Shown: positions 14,851 through 23,614, counted from the first letter of the stretch. The stretch is 55,089 nt of DNA from an uncultured Desulfobulbaceae bacterium (GCA_945787445.1 CALZHT010000006.1:1-55089); one strand, 5' to 3'. Numbers and translations are program-made. Notes: generated by a model from the sequence alone, not told the origin.

Positions 14851-15163
14851 CTAATCATCCAGGTATTTGCTCAATTTGCTGAGCAGGGTCTTGCGGGTGA
14901 TATTGAGGCGTCGTGATGATTACCGGTATGGCGGGATTGTATTCATGGATGTATCCAAGAGCCTCCATACCGTCCATTTCCGTCATGCGCACATCCATGA
15001 AGATGGCATCATAAGGCTTTTTATGTACTGCTTCGACAGCATTAGTGCCGTCGTCAGCTTCTTCAGCTTTCCACCCCCATTCTCTGATCATAGAGGATAA
15101 CATATAGCGATGGGTCGCATCGTCGTCCACTATGAGAACGCTGACAACCTTACCTTTTTTTAT
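14851..15163 (-). pseudogene. Decayed NtrC-type response regulator: receiver fused out of frame to Fis-type helix-turn-helix
   Basis: On the minus strand the frame VSVLIVDDDATHRYMLSS to NPAIPVIIT is a receiver domain with the acidic pocket (DDD) and phospho-acceptor Asp in AIFMDVRM. It then runs into nonsense. From about 14910 a different frame reads RRLNITRKTLLSKLSKYLDD and stops at 14851-14853, a classic Fis-type C-terminus of sigma-54 activators. The end of the receiver (conserved Lys) and the whole AAA+ domain are missing. This is a roughly 1-kb internal deletion with a frame change at the junction. No good start codon is visible either; GTG 15130 is the only near option. The product is presumably non-functional. 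Confidence 0.75.
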
Positions 15164-15387
15164 GGCAAACGGGCCCTGTTTAAAACAATAATTACATTGA
15201 GTTCACCGGCAGCCCGCTGCATAGAATCAACTCGTTATGCATGTTTGCAATTGAGCATTTCCATAGCAGACAATCCTTGACAGTTTAGCATAAAATTGCT
15301 ACTAGCTGAACACCATTGTAGCATGGTGTTTACGTGAAGGAATGAAAGAATTTCTTTCAAGGAATTTTCCTTTTGACTGTGAGATAT

Positions 15388-15462
<75 letters not shown>

Positions 15463-15531
15463 AAATTAAAAGTAAGCGCTTACAGGTTGACAAGACACTA
15501 GCCTAAGTTGCTTACCCGGTGGATCGGTCAC

Positions 15532-15570
15532 AAAAAAAGGCCGTACGAACAACTCATACGGCCTTTTTTT
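15532..15570. terminator. Bidirectional intrinsic terminator between tRNA-Thr and ppaC
   Basis: A perfect 14-bp stem: AAAAAAAGGCCGTA (15532-15545) pairs with TACGGCCTTTTTTT (15557-15570) around an 11-nt loop. It has a T-run on both strands. It can end tRNA-Thr transcription from the left and ppaC from the right. Confidence 0.93.
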
Positions 15571-15590
15571 ATAGAAATATCGACTGAAAA

Positions 15591-16514
15591 TCAGGCGCCG
15601 AATGCCTTCTGCAGAGGCGGCACCGCCTGTTTCTTACGGCTCATCATGCCGTCGATCCATACCCATTTGCCTTCCAGCTTCTTGCCAAAGGCCTTCTCAA
15701 CAATAGAAAGATCATCGGATACGGCCATCAGGTCAGAACCTTCCTTCATGATGTCGGTCAGGATCAGGAATACGGAATGGCGGCCGCCTTCCGTCTTCAC
15801 TTCCTGGCAGGCGCTGTAGAGATCATCTCGCACAGCGTCAATCAAGGAAAGGTCAACCAGCTCAAGCTGGCCAATACCGACCTTTTTGCCGTTCATATCA
15901 AAATCTTTGTAGTCGCGGAACACCAGATCTTTTGCGGCAACGCCTTCAACAGCGGATTTGGCCTTGAACATTTCCATGGCCAGGCCGTTCATATCATCTA
16001 CGCCTGCTATCTTGGCTAATCCTTCACAAGCCTGTTTGTCAGCGTCGGTTGTGGTGGGTGACTTGAAGAGTACCGTGTCACTCAAAATTGCGCACAACAT
16101 AATGCCGGCAATGTTTTTAGAAATTTCAACATTGTAAATTTCATAAAGCTGTTTCAAAACAGTACCGGTGCAACCCACTGGCTGGGCGCTGAAAAAGATG
16201 GGATTGTTGGTGGTGATGTCACCGATCTTGTGGTGATCAACAATCTCAAGAATTTCTGCCTGATCCAGGTTGTCAGGCGCTTGGGCAATGTCACTATGGT
16301 CAACAAGAATAAGTTGCTTGCCGGCGCCGTCGGTCATAAGTTCTGGAGCGGCAAAACCAAATTTATTCAGTACCATGGTGGACTCAGGATTAAGTTCACC
16401 CTGCATAGCTGGAATGGCATCCATTCCCATTGCTTTTTTCAGCTCAGCATAGGCAATTGCTGATGCTACCGAATCGGTATCAGGACTTTTGTGTCCTACA
16501 ACATAAACAGACAT
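15591..16514 (-). CDS. ppaC: Manganese-dependent (family II) inorganic pyrophosphatase
   Basis: A 307-residue DHH-family enzyme of normal length that hydrolyses pyrophosphate to two phosphates in the cytosol. Metal ligands are visible as H8, D12 and D14 in GHKSPDTDS, D72 in VDHSD, and D93-H94-H95 (the DHH signature) in VDHHKIGD. The DHHA2 domain with SRKKQ near the C-terminus binds the substrate. There is no CBS or DRTGG insertion, so it is the unregulated short form. A Shine-Dalgarno AAGGAGGAAAG lies upstream of the ATG. Soluble family II enzymes are common in Desulfobacterota and support irreversible sulfate activation; the latter role is inference. Confidence 0.96.
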   Translation of the reverse strand: MSVYVVGHKSPDTDSVASAIAYAELKKAMGMDAIPAMQGELNPESTMVLNKFGFAAPELMTDGAGKQLILVDHSDIAQAPDNLDQAEILEIVDHHKIGDITTNNPIFFSAQPVGCTGTVLKQLYEIYNVEISKNIAGIMLCAILSDTVLFKSPTTTDADKQACEGLAKIAGVDDMNGLAMEMFKAKSAVEGVAAKDLVFRDYKDFDMNGKKVGIGQLELVDLSLIDAVRDDLYSACQEVKTEGGRHSVFLILTDIMKEGSDLMAVSDDLSIVEKAFGKKLEGKWVWIDGMMSRKKQAVPPLQKAFGA

Positions 16515-16921
16515 AATTCTTTCCTCCTTGTAAACATTTTCTTGACCATTGCCAGAGGCTCTGGAGCCCTTTGGTTATGAACTCTTCATGCTAAAACGCT
16601 TGGATGCAAATAAACAGCAAAATATGAATCGTGATTCATTTAATGAAAGCGAATATTAGTGGCAAAAAAAAACGGAGTCAAGCATAAAAAAGGAAAGATA
16701 GAAGTTTTCGGGTATATCGGGGTTAGACATGATGGAACGGTTTTATGATTGTAGGTCAAAGAGCCTCATGAAGGATAGTCTTTCCTATGGGACTTAACAT
16801 TACGCCTTATCCCATTAAACGGAGGTATTTACTCCTGACAAAAAAACTGGCGTTTCTGTATAACTATTTCCTATAATGAATACAAGTACCTGTATTGAAT
16901 TCAATTACCTGAAGGAGTATC
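16515..16921. other. Intergenic region between divergent ppaC and response regulator
   Basis: About 400 bp serving two divergent genes. A TATAAT (16872-16877) lies 45 bp before the response regulator start but has no well-spaced -35 box. GAAGGAG at 16912-16918 is the ribosome binding site. No small gene was recognised. Confidence 0.35.
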
Positions 16922-17458
16922 ATGTCTGAAAATATTGATCGTACGCCGGAAGAAAATACCCAGCCAACACAGAACAAAACTCTCTTCAAGGTCCTTGTCG
17001 CGGAGGACAATCCCGTTGTTCGGAAAGGTGTGGTAAACTTCTTGACAAAATGGGGCTTTGCGCCTCTCGAGGCAGAAAGCGGCGACGAGGCCTGGAATAT
17101 TTTAGAAGAAGACCATGATGTGCGTTTGGCCATACTGGATTGGAACCTTCCGGGTATTAGCGGCATGCAGGTCTGCCAGCGGCTTAGGATCCGCACCAAT
17201 GGCCCCTATGTGTATACCATAATGTTCAGCGCCCGAAAGTCTAAGGAAGAACAGATCCTGGCACTGGATGGTGGTGCGGACGAATATCTGGTAAAGCCTT
17301 GCAAGCCTGCGGAACTGCGGGCACGATTAGGCGTGGGAAGAAGAATCATTGAAATGGCCTTTCATTACAACCCTCGTCAGCCTAAATCCCTTATCAATGC
17401 CGATTCCGGCAAAATGGATTCTCGTGATAGTGATTCCAAGCTGCATTCAGAGGAGTAA
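16922..17458 (+). CDS. Single-domain response regulator with disordered tails
   Basis: A 178-residue protein with one CheY-like receiver (about residues 21-140). The acidic pair is E28-D29, the phospho-acceptor is D73 in AILDWNLPG and the conserved Lys is K125 in YLVKP. There is no output domain; a polar 20-residue extension precedes the receiver and a Ser/Asp-rich tail follows. The final codons (from about position 17434) and the TAA stop lie inside a dispersed repeat copy (17434-17554), so the original C-terminus was probably replaced. The cognate kinase is not adjacent. A good Shine-Dalgarno (GAAGGAG) precedes the start. Confidence 0.88.
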   Translation: MSENIDRTPEENTQPTQNKTLFKVLVAEDNPVVRKGVVNFLTKWGFAPLEAESGDEAWNILEEDHDVRLAILDWNLPGISGMQVCQRLRIRTNGPYVYTIMFSARKSKEEQILALDGGADEYLVKPCKPAELRARLGVGRRIIEMAFHYNPRQPKSLINADSGKMDSRDSDSKLHSEE

Positions 17459-17554
17459 CAAGGCCGCTAAGGAGGAGGCTCCGGAAGTCCGCCGCGGCGG
17501 ATGGAGGCGTAAACGTCGCAGCCAAAAAATTAGAATTTGAATGCGATTTGGTAT
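17434..17554 (+). repeat. Dispersed repeat of about 120 bp, copy 1 (CCAAG..GAATGCG..TTGGTAT family)
   Basis: Begins TTCCAAGCTGCATTCAGAGG and ends AATTTGAATGCGATTTGGTA. The ends are partly complementary (CCAAG..GCATTCA / TGAATGC..TTGG). An opposite-strand copy lies at 28975-29098. Shared internal blocks include GTAACAAGG, AAGGAGGAGGC and GTCGCAGCCAA. This copy overlaps the last eight or so codons of the response regulator. Confidence 0.8.
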
Positions 17555-17625
17555 GAATAACATCGGATATGGCCACCGTTACCAAGGCAAAGTTTATGTT
17601 TGTTTCCATCCCTCTACATATCAAA

Positions 17626-17675
17626 AAAAGGGCCACGCTTCGTCATTGTTAATGACTTCAGAAGCGGACCCTTTT
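17626..17675. terminator. Long hairpin between response regulator and AP2-like gene
   Basis: A three-step stem: AAAAGGG (17626-17632) with CCCTTTT (17669-17675), CGCTTC (17636-17641) with GAAGCG (17661-17666), and a perfect apical GTCATT/AATGAC around GTT (17642-17656). A-run and T-run flanks suit a bidirectional terminator for the two convergent genes. A structured RNA cannot be excluded. Confidence 0.5.
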
Positions 17676-17754
17676 CAGACTAATTATTGTATAATGTTAG
17701 AAAAAGAAAGAATCAATAAACGGCTTGGCAAAACCTTACCAATCTTCTTTACCT

Positions 17755-18192
17755 CTAAGCGGCAAGACGCTCTGCTTCTTTCTTCTTTCTGATCTCGCAA
17801 GCAAGTTCAAGTGCTTTTTCCTTACCATGCTTATTTATGGACACAGAAGTTTTACCCTGTTTGCCCATTGTTGTTACCCAGCTCACTTCATATCTGTTAA
17901 GTTTTTCATTGAGTCGTACACCGACAACTCCTGTCGAAGTGTTGCTAACGGTAACAACATGTTTGTCCGTTCGCACCTTGCCAATCGCTTTCTCGATTTC
18001 ATCACGCCATGAAATGGCTGACAAAAGGCTGGAATAACGACCGCCGCATTTTTTGTCGGAAAAGAATTTTGAGTGGGTTTTCCCGTAAAAACGTACCCTA
18101 ACATACCAGCCGTGGGTGCGTTTTTCTTCTTGGTCTATTCGAGCAATATCCTTATGCTTCTGTAGTAAAATGTCCTTCTTTTTTTTACTCAC
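17755..18192 (-). CDS. Small basic AP2-like DNA-binding protein
   Basis: A 145-residue Lys/Arg-rich protein with two beta-sheet segments. The first, GWYVRVRFYGKTHSKFFS, is followed by a helix (LLSAISWRDEIEKAIG). The second, TGVVGVRLNEKLNRYEVSWV, is followed by the helix KEKALELACEIRKKKEAE. Each is the three-strands-plus-helix layout of AP2/ERF-type domains, which in bacteria are often mobile-element or phage linked. I start at GTG 18192 (VSKKKKDIL) because AAGGAG lies 7 bp upstream; an ATG at 18234 would add 14 residues without a ribosome site. No integrase or homing nuclease is nearby. The role is unknown. Confidence 0.65.
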   Translation of the reverse strand: MSKKKKDILLQKHKDIARIDQEEKRTHGWYVRVRFYGKTHSKFFSDKKCGGRYSSLLSAISWRDEIEKAIGKVRTDKHVVTVSNTSTGVVGVRLNEKLNRYEVSWVTTMGKQGKTSVSINKHGKEKALELACEIRKKKEAERLAA

Positions 18193-18781
18193 GACGATTC
18201 TCCTTATTGTTTTTGGTCTTTTACAAATAAACAACCATTACAATTGATTCACACAACAATTGAAACCTCTATGGACCACAAACGGTATCAAATAGTTGCC
18301 TGAAATATCTTTCGTAAATTATGCGAATGGTTCCCTCTTATATATTAATTATTTTGTCGCAGTGCTCAAGGCAAACAGCTGAAATATTCACTATAGGTAA
18401 ATCCTATGGATATTAAATTCAGTATCACTTATTCCTCTGAGGTTATATAACAGAAAGAGGGTTAAAAAGCAACTACTACTCATTCGTATACACTGATTAC
18501 GCCAAAAGTCAAATTAAATTTCTGAATTAGTATGTAGGTTAGGATAATCATCTCAAACACATAAATCAACATCAAATAATCTTTTTGTTATTGTATTTAA
18601 CATATGTCGCGAGAGTATTGTTGAAAATCAACCTATTTTCATTATGTTACATCATGGAATATACTCTATTAATTTGTTGGCAGTAAAATGTTCCTGCCAA
18701 TTAGAACCGCGCAGCGCTTCCCCTAGCATGTCAAGGCAATAGAGAGACCGCTTGTAACAAGCCTTTGCAGGAGCATCAATC
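18193..18781. other. Intergenic stretch with no recognisable feature
   Basis: About 590 bp of AT-rich DNA between the AP2-like gene and mazG, which diverge. Nothing resembling a gene, tRNA or known structured RNA was seen. AGGAG at 18769-18773 is the ribosome binding site of mazG. Confidence 0.4.
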
Positions 18782-19669
18782 ATGCGCGCACTCTCAAAGT
18801 ACCTTCCAAACATCATGGTAAACTGGTATGGTGTCTTTTTTAAAAAAACAAAACTCTATTTTCATTACAATATGCATGACACAGAATCGGTAATTGCTGA
18901 CAAATTCATCGAGTTTACAAAGATCGTCAAACGGCTGCGAAGTCCTGATGGTTGCCCTTGGGACAGGAAACAGAGCCCTGCAACCCTTAAGAAATATCTT
19001 ATTGAGGAAAGCTACGAACTGCTTGAAGCCATTGACCTCGAGGATTACAACAATATACGGGATGAACTTGGTGATCTGCTCTTTCAAATTGTTTTTCTCA
19101 CCATACTTTTTGAAGAAAAAGGGCATTTCAGTATAGAAGATATACTACAGGCAATTTCCGCAAAAATGATCCGCCGTCATCCCCATGTGTTCGAAGGAAA
19201 GCATGTTGGCTCTGAAAAAGAATTACGCCAGCAATGGGAGAAAATCAAAGAAGAGGAAAAAACTGAACACAAATGGTGCAAAAACCAGCTCTCCTCTTTC
19301 CCCAAATCTCTACCGGCACTGAAAAGGGCTCAGAAAGTCTCAGAAAAAGTTATCGGCTTGGGCTTTAAATGGCCTGCGGTTGAAGATGTTTTTGTTAAAA
19401 TTGAGGAGGAAATCCAGGAACTCAAAGAAGCTATTCATAGCGCCAATTCTGATGATATCCGCGAAGAGCTCGGCGATGTACTCCAATCCTTTTCAACCAT
19501 AGGTGCCATGTCAGGAGTCGATGCTGAAGATTCATTAAAAAAATCTACCGATAAATTCATAAACCGTTTCGACAAATTGGAAAAGATGATAGAAAAGTCT
19601 GGAAAAGCTCTCCATCATTTTGATACTAAAACCCTTGTTTCCTTATGGGAGCAAGCAAAAAAGATTTGA
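18782..19669 (+). CDS. mazG: Nucleoside triphosphate pyrophosphohydrolase MazG
   Basis: A 295-residue protein with two tandem MazG alpha-helical domains. It hydrolyses nucleoside triphosphates to monophosphates and pyrophosphate, limiting aberrant nucleotides and (p)ppGpp. The first domain carries PDGCPWDRKQ, E75-E76-x2-E79 and E95-x2-D98 (RDELGDLL), the Mg2+-binding acids. The second has EEIQELKEAI and REELGDVL. Typical MazG is about 260 residues; the extra 30 here come from the ATG at 18782, which has AGGAG 8 bp upstream. The internal Met31 (MHDTES) would give the usual length but lacks a ribosome site, so the start is uncertain. Confidence 0.93.
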   Translation: MRALSKYLPNIMVNWYGVFFKKTKLYFHYNMHDTESVIADKFIEFTKIVKRLRSPDGCPWDRKQSPATLKKYLIEESYELLEAIDLEDYNNIRDELGDLLFQIVFLTILFEEKGHFSIEDILQAISAKMIRRHPHVFEGKHVGSEKELRQQWEKIKEEEKTEHKWCKNQLSSFPKSLPALKRAQKVSEKVIGLGFKWPAVEDVFVKIEEEIQELKEAIHSANSDDIREELGDVLQSFSTIGAMSGVDAEDSLKKSTDKFINRFDKLEKMIEKSGKALHHFDTKTLVSLWEQAKKI

Positions 19670-19796
19670 CAGATACCAGGGTAAATGGTAAGCAGTGCGC
19701 CTTATTTTTACCATACATAGATAATCACCCCCTCCTTGCTCTCTGAGGCAGAGAACTAGGAAACGAGGGCCATTAAAGTCCATAAGGAGGAACACC

Positions 19797-20285
19797 ATGC
19801 GAAGATACGAGACCATCTTCATAGTCAAGCCCAATCTCGGGGAAGACGACTACACTGCAATCATCGATAGATCCGCTGATATCATCACAAATTTTGGCGG
19901 CACCATTCTCACCATTGACAAATGGGGACTCAAAAAACTCGCCTACGATATCAAAAAAGAAAGCCAGGGCTACTATGTCTATATTGAATACGCAAGTAAT
20001 CCGGATGCTGTAAACGAAAACGAGCGTATCTTTAAAATCGACGACAAAATCCTGAAGTACATGACCATCAAGCTTCAGGACAAATATATACCTGACGAAC
20101 AAACCGAGACGGAAGTTTCCGAATCTGTATCTGAAGAACCCCAAACAACAGAATCTGAAGCAGACCAAGAAGACCCAGCAACAGAATCTGAAGCAGTCCC
20201 AGAAGACTCAGCAACAGAGACCGCATCTGAATCCGAGGCTGAACAAGAAAAGTCTGCAACCACCACTGCATCTGAGGAAGAATAA
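19797..20285 (+). CDS. rpsF: 30S ribosomal protein S6 with long acidic C-terminal tail
   Basis: The first 100 residues are a normal S6 (MRRYETIFIVKPNL at the start; LKYMTIKLQDKY at the end of the fold), a component of the 30S platform that binds 16S rRNA with S18. A tail of about 60 residues, made almost only of Glu, Ser, Thr, Ala and Asp, follows. It includes near-repeats such as PATESEAVPEDSATE and TESEADQED. Strong AAGGAGG lies 6 bp before the start. It heads the conserved cluster rpsF-rpsR-DUF2232-rplI. Acidic S6 tails occur in other bacteria (E. coli S6 is glutamylated); this one is unusually long and repetitive. Confidence 0.96.
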   Translation: MRRYETIFIVKPNLGEDDYTAIIDRSADIITNFGGTILTIDKWGLKKLAYDIKKESQGYYVYIEYASNPDAVNENERIFKIDDKILKYMTIKLQDKYIPDEQTETEVSESVSEEPQTTESEADQEDPATESEAVPEDSATETASESEAEQEKSATTTASEEE

Positions 20286-20298
20286 AAATTGAAATTAC

Positions 20299-20340
20299 AT
20301 GGCACGGTAACCGTCTTCCCAACTTTTTACGGGATCATGA
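20299..20340 (+). repeat. Dispersed repeat copy (GGCAC-G(T)TAACCG..CTTTTT family) inside ribosomal operon
   Basis: Contains ATGGCACGGTAACCG, TTCCCAACTTTTTACGGGAT and CATGA. Other copies are at 35147-35188, 43661-43700 and, inverted, at 45056-45092. This copy sits in the 80-bp gap between rpsF and rpsR, just ahead of the rpsR ribosome binding site. Confidence 0.75.
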
Positions 20341-20365
20341 AAATTAGCCCAAAAGGAGCATGAAA

Positions 20366-20596
20366 ATGCGTAAACAATTTTTTCGCCGGAAAGTCTGCCG
20401 TTTTTGTGCGGATAAAGAACTGGTGATTGATTATAAAGAAGTGAGAACCCTGAAAAATTTTGTCACAGAACGCGGCAAAATTATACCTCAGCGGATATTC
20501 GGCACCTGCGCCAAACACCAACGCGAATTAAACGAGGCCATTAAAAGAGCAAGGCAAATAGCGCTTCTCCCCTACTCTGGTTCAACGCCTTATTAA
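20366..20596 (+). CDS. rpsR: 30S ribosomal protein S18 (Cys-containing form)
   Basis: A 76-residue S18 that pairs with S6 on the 30S platform. RRKVCRFC near the N-terminus and TCAKHQREL further on give C-x2-C and C-x2-H, the probable zinc-binding (C+) form of S18. The conserved [15 protein letters not shown] is intact. I chose ATG 20366 because AAAAGGAG ends 7 bp before it; the in-frame ATG at 20360 is only 1 bp from that site. It follows rpsF after an 80-bp gap that contains a dispersed repeat, yet the operon order is the standard one. Confidence 0.96.
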   Translation: MRKQFFRRKVCRFCADKELVIDYKEVRTLKNFVTERGKIIPQRIFGTCAKHQRELNEAIKRARQIALLPYSGSTPY

Positions 20597-20617
20597 TTAA
20601 ACTCTGCCGGAGTTTTT

Positions 20618-21583
20618 GTGATAGATCGGAAGGGTGAAAGAGCACCGGAGAAGAACCAATTTGTATTCGGGGTGATTCTCACATCTGCCGTGTTTGCTCT
20701 GCCGGCAATAGATGTGCAACTGGCTTGGCTTCAAACCTTTATACCGCTGCCGATTTTTTACTATTTTACCTTGCTGGGTAAAAGACATGGAACGAGACTT
20801 GTCGGCACAGCCATAATTTTTTCCAGTTTCGTTTCCCTGTTCCTTGGATCTTTTAAAATATTCCTCTTTTCTTTCACTTTTCTCCCTGCCGGATTTGTTC
20901 TTACCCTGGCTGTGAAAAAAAATGATAATCCGGTCAGGGCAGGAATGCATGCCATTCTTGCCACGGTCTTGTGTTTACTGCTGTTTTGGGCCTTGATCGC
21001 CATGTCAGAGCAGGCAAATCCATACCTGGAAACCCGGGAGGAACTTGAGAAAAGTCTTGAAATAGCTACTGAGTCCTATCTCGAAATGGCTAAGGATTCA
21101 GGCCTGCCATTGGCATCACAGCAGGAATTACAAAGCCTTTTTAAGCAACTGCAACACTTTATTCTCAAAGTTTTTCCAGCGTTGCTGTTGATCGTTGTCT
21201 GCAATGCGATATGGCTAAACATTATTGTTGGACATTGGCTGCTTAAGAAAAAAAGTCTTTCTCCGTGGAAAGAGTATAGGGAGTGGAAACTCCCGGAACC
21301 TCTTGTTTGGGTTATAATTCTAGTTGCTGTCGGGCTCCTGGTACCTGATGAACGCATCAACATTGTGGCCCTTAATGCAGCCTTAGTAGTGGGAACATTA
21401 TATTTTTTTCAGGGACTTGCCGTTCTCTCCTCATTGTTGGCTCGATGGTCGGTTCCACAGGTATTAAAAGTTATCATATATCTGTTGGTATTCATCCAGG
21501 CTTACGGTATTATGCTTTTGGCCGTGCTTGGTGTCGCAGATATTTGGATAAATCTTCGGAAACGAAGCGACAACATGGCGTAG
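20618..21583 (+). CDS. DUF2232 (YybS-like) multi-pass membrane protein
   Basis: A 321-residue integral membrane protein with about eight hydrophobic segments. A soluble loop of about 50 residues (SEQANPYLETREELEKSLEI..) lies between segments near residues 130-180. The position between rpsR and rplI, the length and the topology match the DUF2232/YybS family, which is regularly found in this ribosomal cluster in Desulfobacterota and Firmicutes. The function is not known. Translation probably starts at GTG 20618, 22 bp after rpsR, with CGGAG upstream. Confidence 0.85.
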   Translation: MIDRKGERAPEKNQFVFGVILTSAVFALPAIDVQLAWLQTFIPLPIFYYFTLLGKRHGTRLVGTAIIFSSFVSLFLGSFKIFLFSFTFLPAGFVLTLAVKKNDNPVRAGMHAILATVLCLLLFWALIAMSEQANPYLETREELEKSLEIATESYLEMAKDSGLPLASQQELQSLFKQLQHFILKVFPALLLIVVCNAIWLNIIVGHWLLKKKSLSPWKEYREWKLPEPLVWVIILVAVGLLVPDERINIVALNAALVVGTLYFFQGLAVLSSLLARWSVPQVLKVIIYLLVFIQAYGIMLLAVLGVADIWINLRKRSDNMA

Positions 21584-21631
21584 TAAATTTAGTAAGCCTG
21601 TTTTTTCAGGTTTTTATGTGGAGGCAATATA

Positions 21632-22093
21632 ATGGAAGTGATACTTAAAGAAACTATTGATACCCTGGGCGAAGAAGGTGATATCGTTAATGTTAAACCG
21701 GGCTATGGACGTAATTATCTGATTCCCCAGCAAAAAGCCGTATTGGCAAACAAGTCCAACTTGACCATTCTCGAACAGGACAAGGCGTCAATCGAATCTC
21801 GCAAGAAACGTCAGCAGGAAGATGCAGAAGATCTGGCCAAAAAGATATCCAGGTTGAGCGTTATTATTGAACAGCGAGTTGGCGAAGAAGACAAACTTTT
21901 TGGTTCTGTAACTGCCGGCGATATTGCTGCCAAACTTGCAGAACTCGGGGTTGACATCGAAAAGAAAAAAATTCTTCTCGATGAACCCATCAAAACTCTT
22001 GGTGAGACCATGGTTGCCGTCAAAACAGGGTTCCAGAAAACCGCCGAGGTCAAAATAGAGGTTATTCCTCTGACTGAAGAAACAAACAAATAA
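21632..22093 (+). CDS. rplI: 50S ribosomal protein L9
   Basis: A 153-residue L9 of normal length, which extends from the base of the L1 stalk on the 50S subunit. The N-terminal fold reads MEVILKETIDTLGEEGDIV, then VKPGYGRNYLIPQ, the 23S rRNA-binding signature. A long connecting helix (about 41-75, lysine- and glutamate-rich) leads to the C-terminal domain (KLFGSVTAGDIA). GTGGAGGC upstream is the ribosome site. It is the fourth gene of the rpsF cluster and lies about 150 bp before dnaB. Confidence 0.97.
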   Translation: MEVILKETIDTLGEEGDIVNVKPGYGRNYLIPQQKAVLANKSNLTILEQDKASIESRKKRQQEDAEDLAKKISRLSVIIEQRVGEEDKLFGSVTAGDIAAKLAELGVDIEKKKILLDEPIKTLGETMVAVKTGFQKTAEVKIEVIPLTEETNK

Positions 22094-22240
22094 TACGGCT
22101 GCAGGGTGCAAAATTATCCTTTTATTTAACCTGGACAGGCTCAGGAGCATTTGATTCTTTTCTTTCTCTGTATTATGAAAAACACCCTTGCTCCCTGCTG
22201 TCAGTTTTTTTTAAAACTTTGAGACACCGTAAACTTCAGC

Positions 22241-23614
22241 ATGGAAGCCGTAAGCACCAAAGTATCCTCAACCCTGCACCGCCTTCCTCCCCAAAATATT
22301 GAAGCGGAGCAGTGTGTTCTTGGCTCTATCCTTCTCCAGCAGGGCGCTCTGGGTAATTCTCTGGAGATCCTGGAGCCGCAGGACTTCTACAAAGATTCAC
22401 ACAAAATAATCTATGAAGGAATGGTGGCTCTATTCAATAAAAATGAGCCCCAGGACCTCATAACTCTCACCTCCATTCTCAATGACAGCAATAAGCTTGA
22501 AGAGGCTGGAGGCCCCTCCTATCTGGCATCTCTGACCGATATCGTACCGGTTGCCTCCAATATCACCTACTACGCAAATATCGTTAGGGAAAAATCCGTC
22601 CTGAGAAAACTTATTCAAACAACAACGGAAATTGCCGGTCGCTGTTATGAGGAGCAAGATGATATTGACGGCCTGATGGATGAAGTTGAGCAAACCATAT
22701 TCGATATATCCAGCGCCAAAAGCAGTCAATCCTTTTATCCGTTAAAATCCATTATTACTGATACATTCAAGGCGGTTGAAAAGCTCTTCGAGCGCAAAGA
22801 ACTCATCACCGGCGTACCTACCGGCTTTGACGACCTTGACAAAATGACCGCCGGCTTTCAGTCCTCCGACCTCATCATTCTTGCCGGCCGCCCCAGCATG
22901 GGTAAAACGGCACTAGCCATGAACATTGCCCAAAACACGGCAATTATGAACAAGACCCCTGTTGGCGTGTTCAGCCTGGAAATGTCCAAAGAACAACTTG
23001 GCATGAGAATGCTCTGTTCGGTAAGCCGGGTTGATTCGCACCGCCTCCGCACCGGTTTTCTGAAAGATCAGGACTGGCCGAAATTAACAAGAGCAGCAGG
23101 TATACTCTCTGAGGCCCCCATTTATATTGATGATACGCCCGCCATCTCTGTGTTGGAAATGCGTGCCAAAGCACGTCGTATGAAAATGGAGCACGGGCTT
23201 GCCCTTGTTGTAGTAGACTATCTGCAACTCATGCGCGGCCGTGGATCCATGGAAAGAAGGGAACAGGAAATCAGTGATATTTCACGGTCACTGAAAGCCA
23301 TGAGCAAGGAACTTAATGTGCCTGTCATTGCGCTGTCTCAGCTTAATCGAAGCCTGGAAAACCGCCCGAACAAAAGGCCGCAGCTTTCAGATCTCCGCGA
23401 GTCAGGAGCTATTGAGCAGGATGCAGATCTTATCTGCTTTATTTATCGCGACGAAATCTATAACAAATCAGAAGACAATCCAAAAAGAGGTATAGCCGAA
23501 GTCATTATCGGCAAACAACGAAACGGCCCCACCGGCACAATTGAGTTGGCCTTTCTAGACCGGTTTACGTCATTTGAAAATCTCGCCCGGCACGACTCTC
23601 CGTCAACTTTATGA
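22241..23614 (+). CDS. dnaB: Replicative DNA helicase DnaB
   Basis: A 457-residue hexameric 5'-3' helicase of the replisome. The N-terminal DnaB domain (PPQNIEAEQCVLGSILL) is followed by a linker and the RecA-like motor. Walker A is AGRPSMGKTALAMN, Walker B is LVVVDYLQLM, and the DnaB motifs KAMSKELNVPVIALSQLNR and LRESGAIEQDAD follow. There is no intein or insertion. Its place after rplI is conserved in many bacteria. Confidence 0.97.
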   Translation: MEAVSTKVSSTLHRLPPQNIEAEQCVLGSILLQQGALGNSLEILEPQDFYKDSHKIIYEGMVALFNKNEPQDLITLTSILNDSNKLEEAGGPSYLASLTDIVPVASNITYYANIVREKSVLRKLIQTTTEIAGRCYEEQDDIDGLMDEVEQTIFDISSAKSSQSFYPLKSIITDTFKAVEKLFERKELITGVPTGFDDLDKMTAGFQSSDLIILAGRPSMGKTALAMNIAQNTAIMNKTPVGVFSLEMSKEQLGMRMLCSVSRVDSHRLRTGFLKDQDWPKLTRAAGILSEAPIYIDDTPAISVLEMRAKARRMKMEHGLALVVVDYLQLMRGRGSMERREQEISDISRSLKAMSKELNVPVIALSQLNRSLENRPNKRPQLSDLRESGAIEQDADLICFIYRDEIYNKSEDNPKRGIAEVIIGKQRNGPTGTIELAFLDRFTSFENLARHDSPSTL

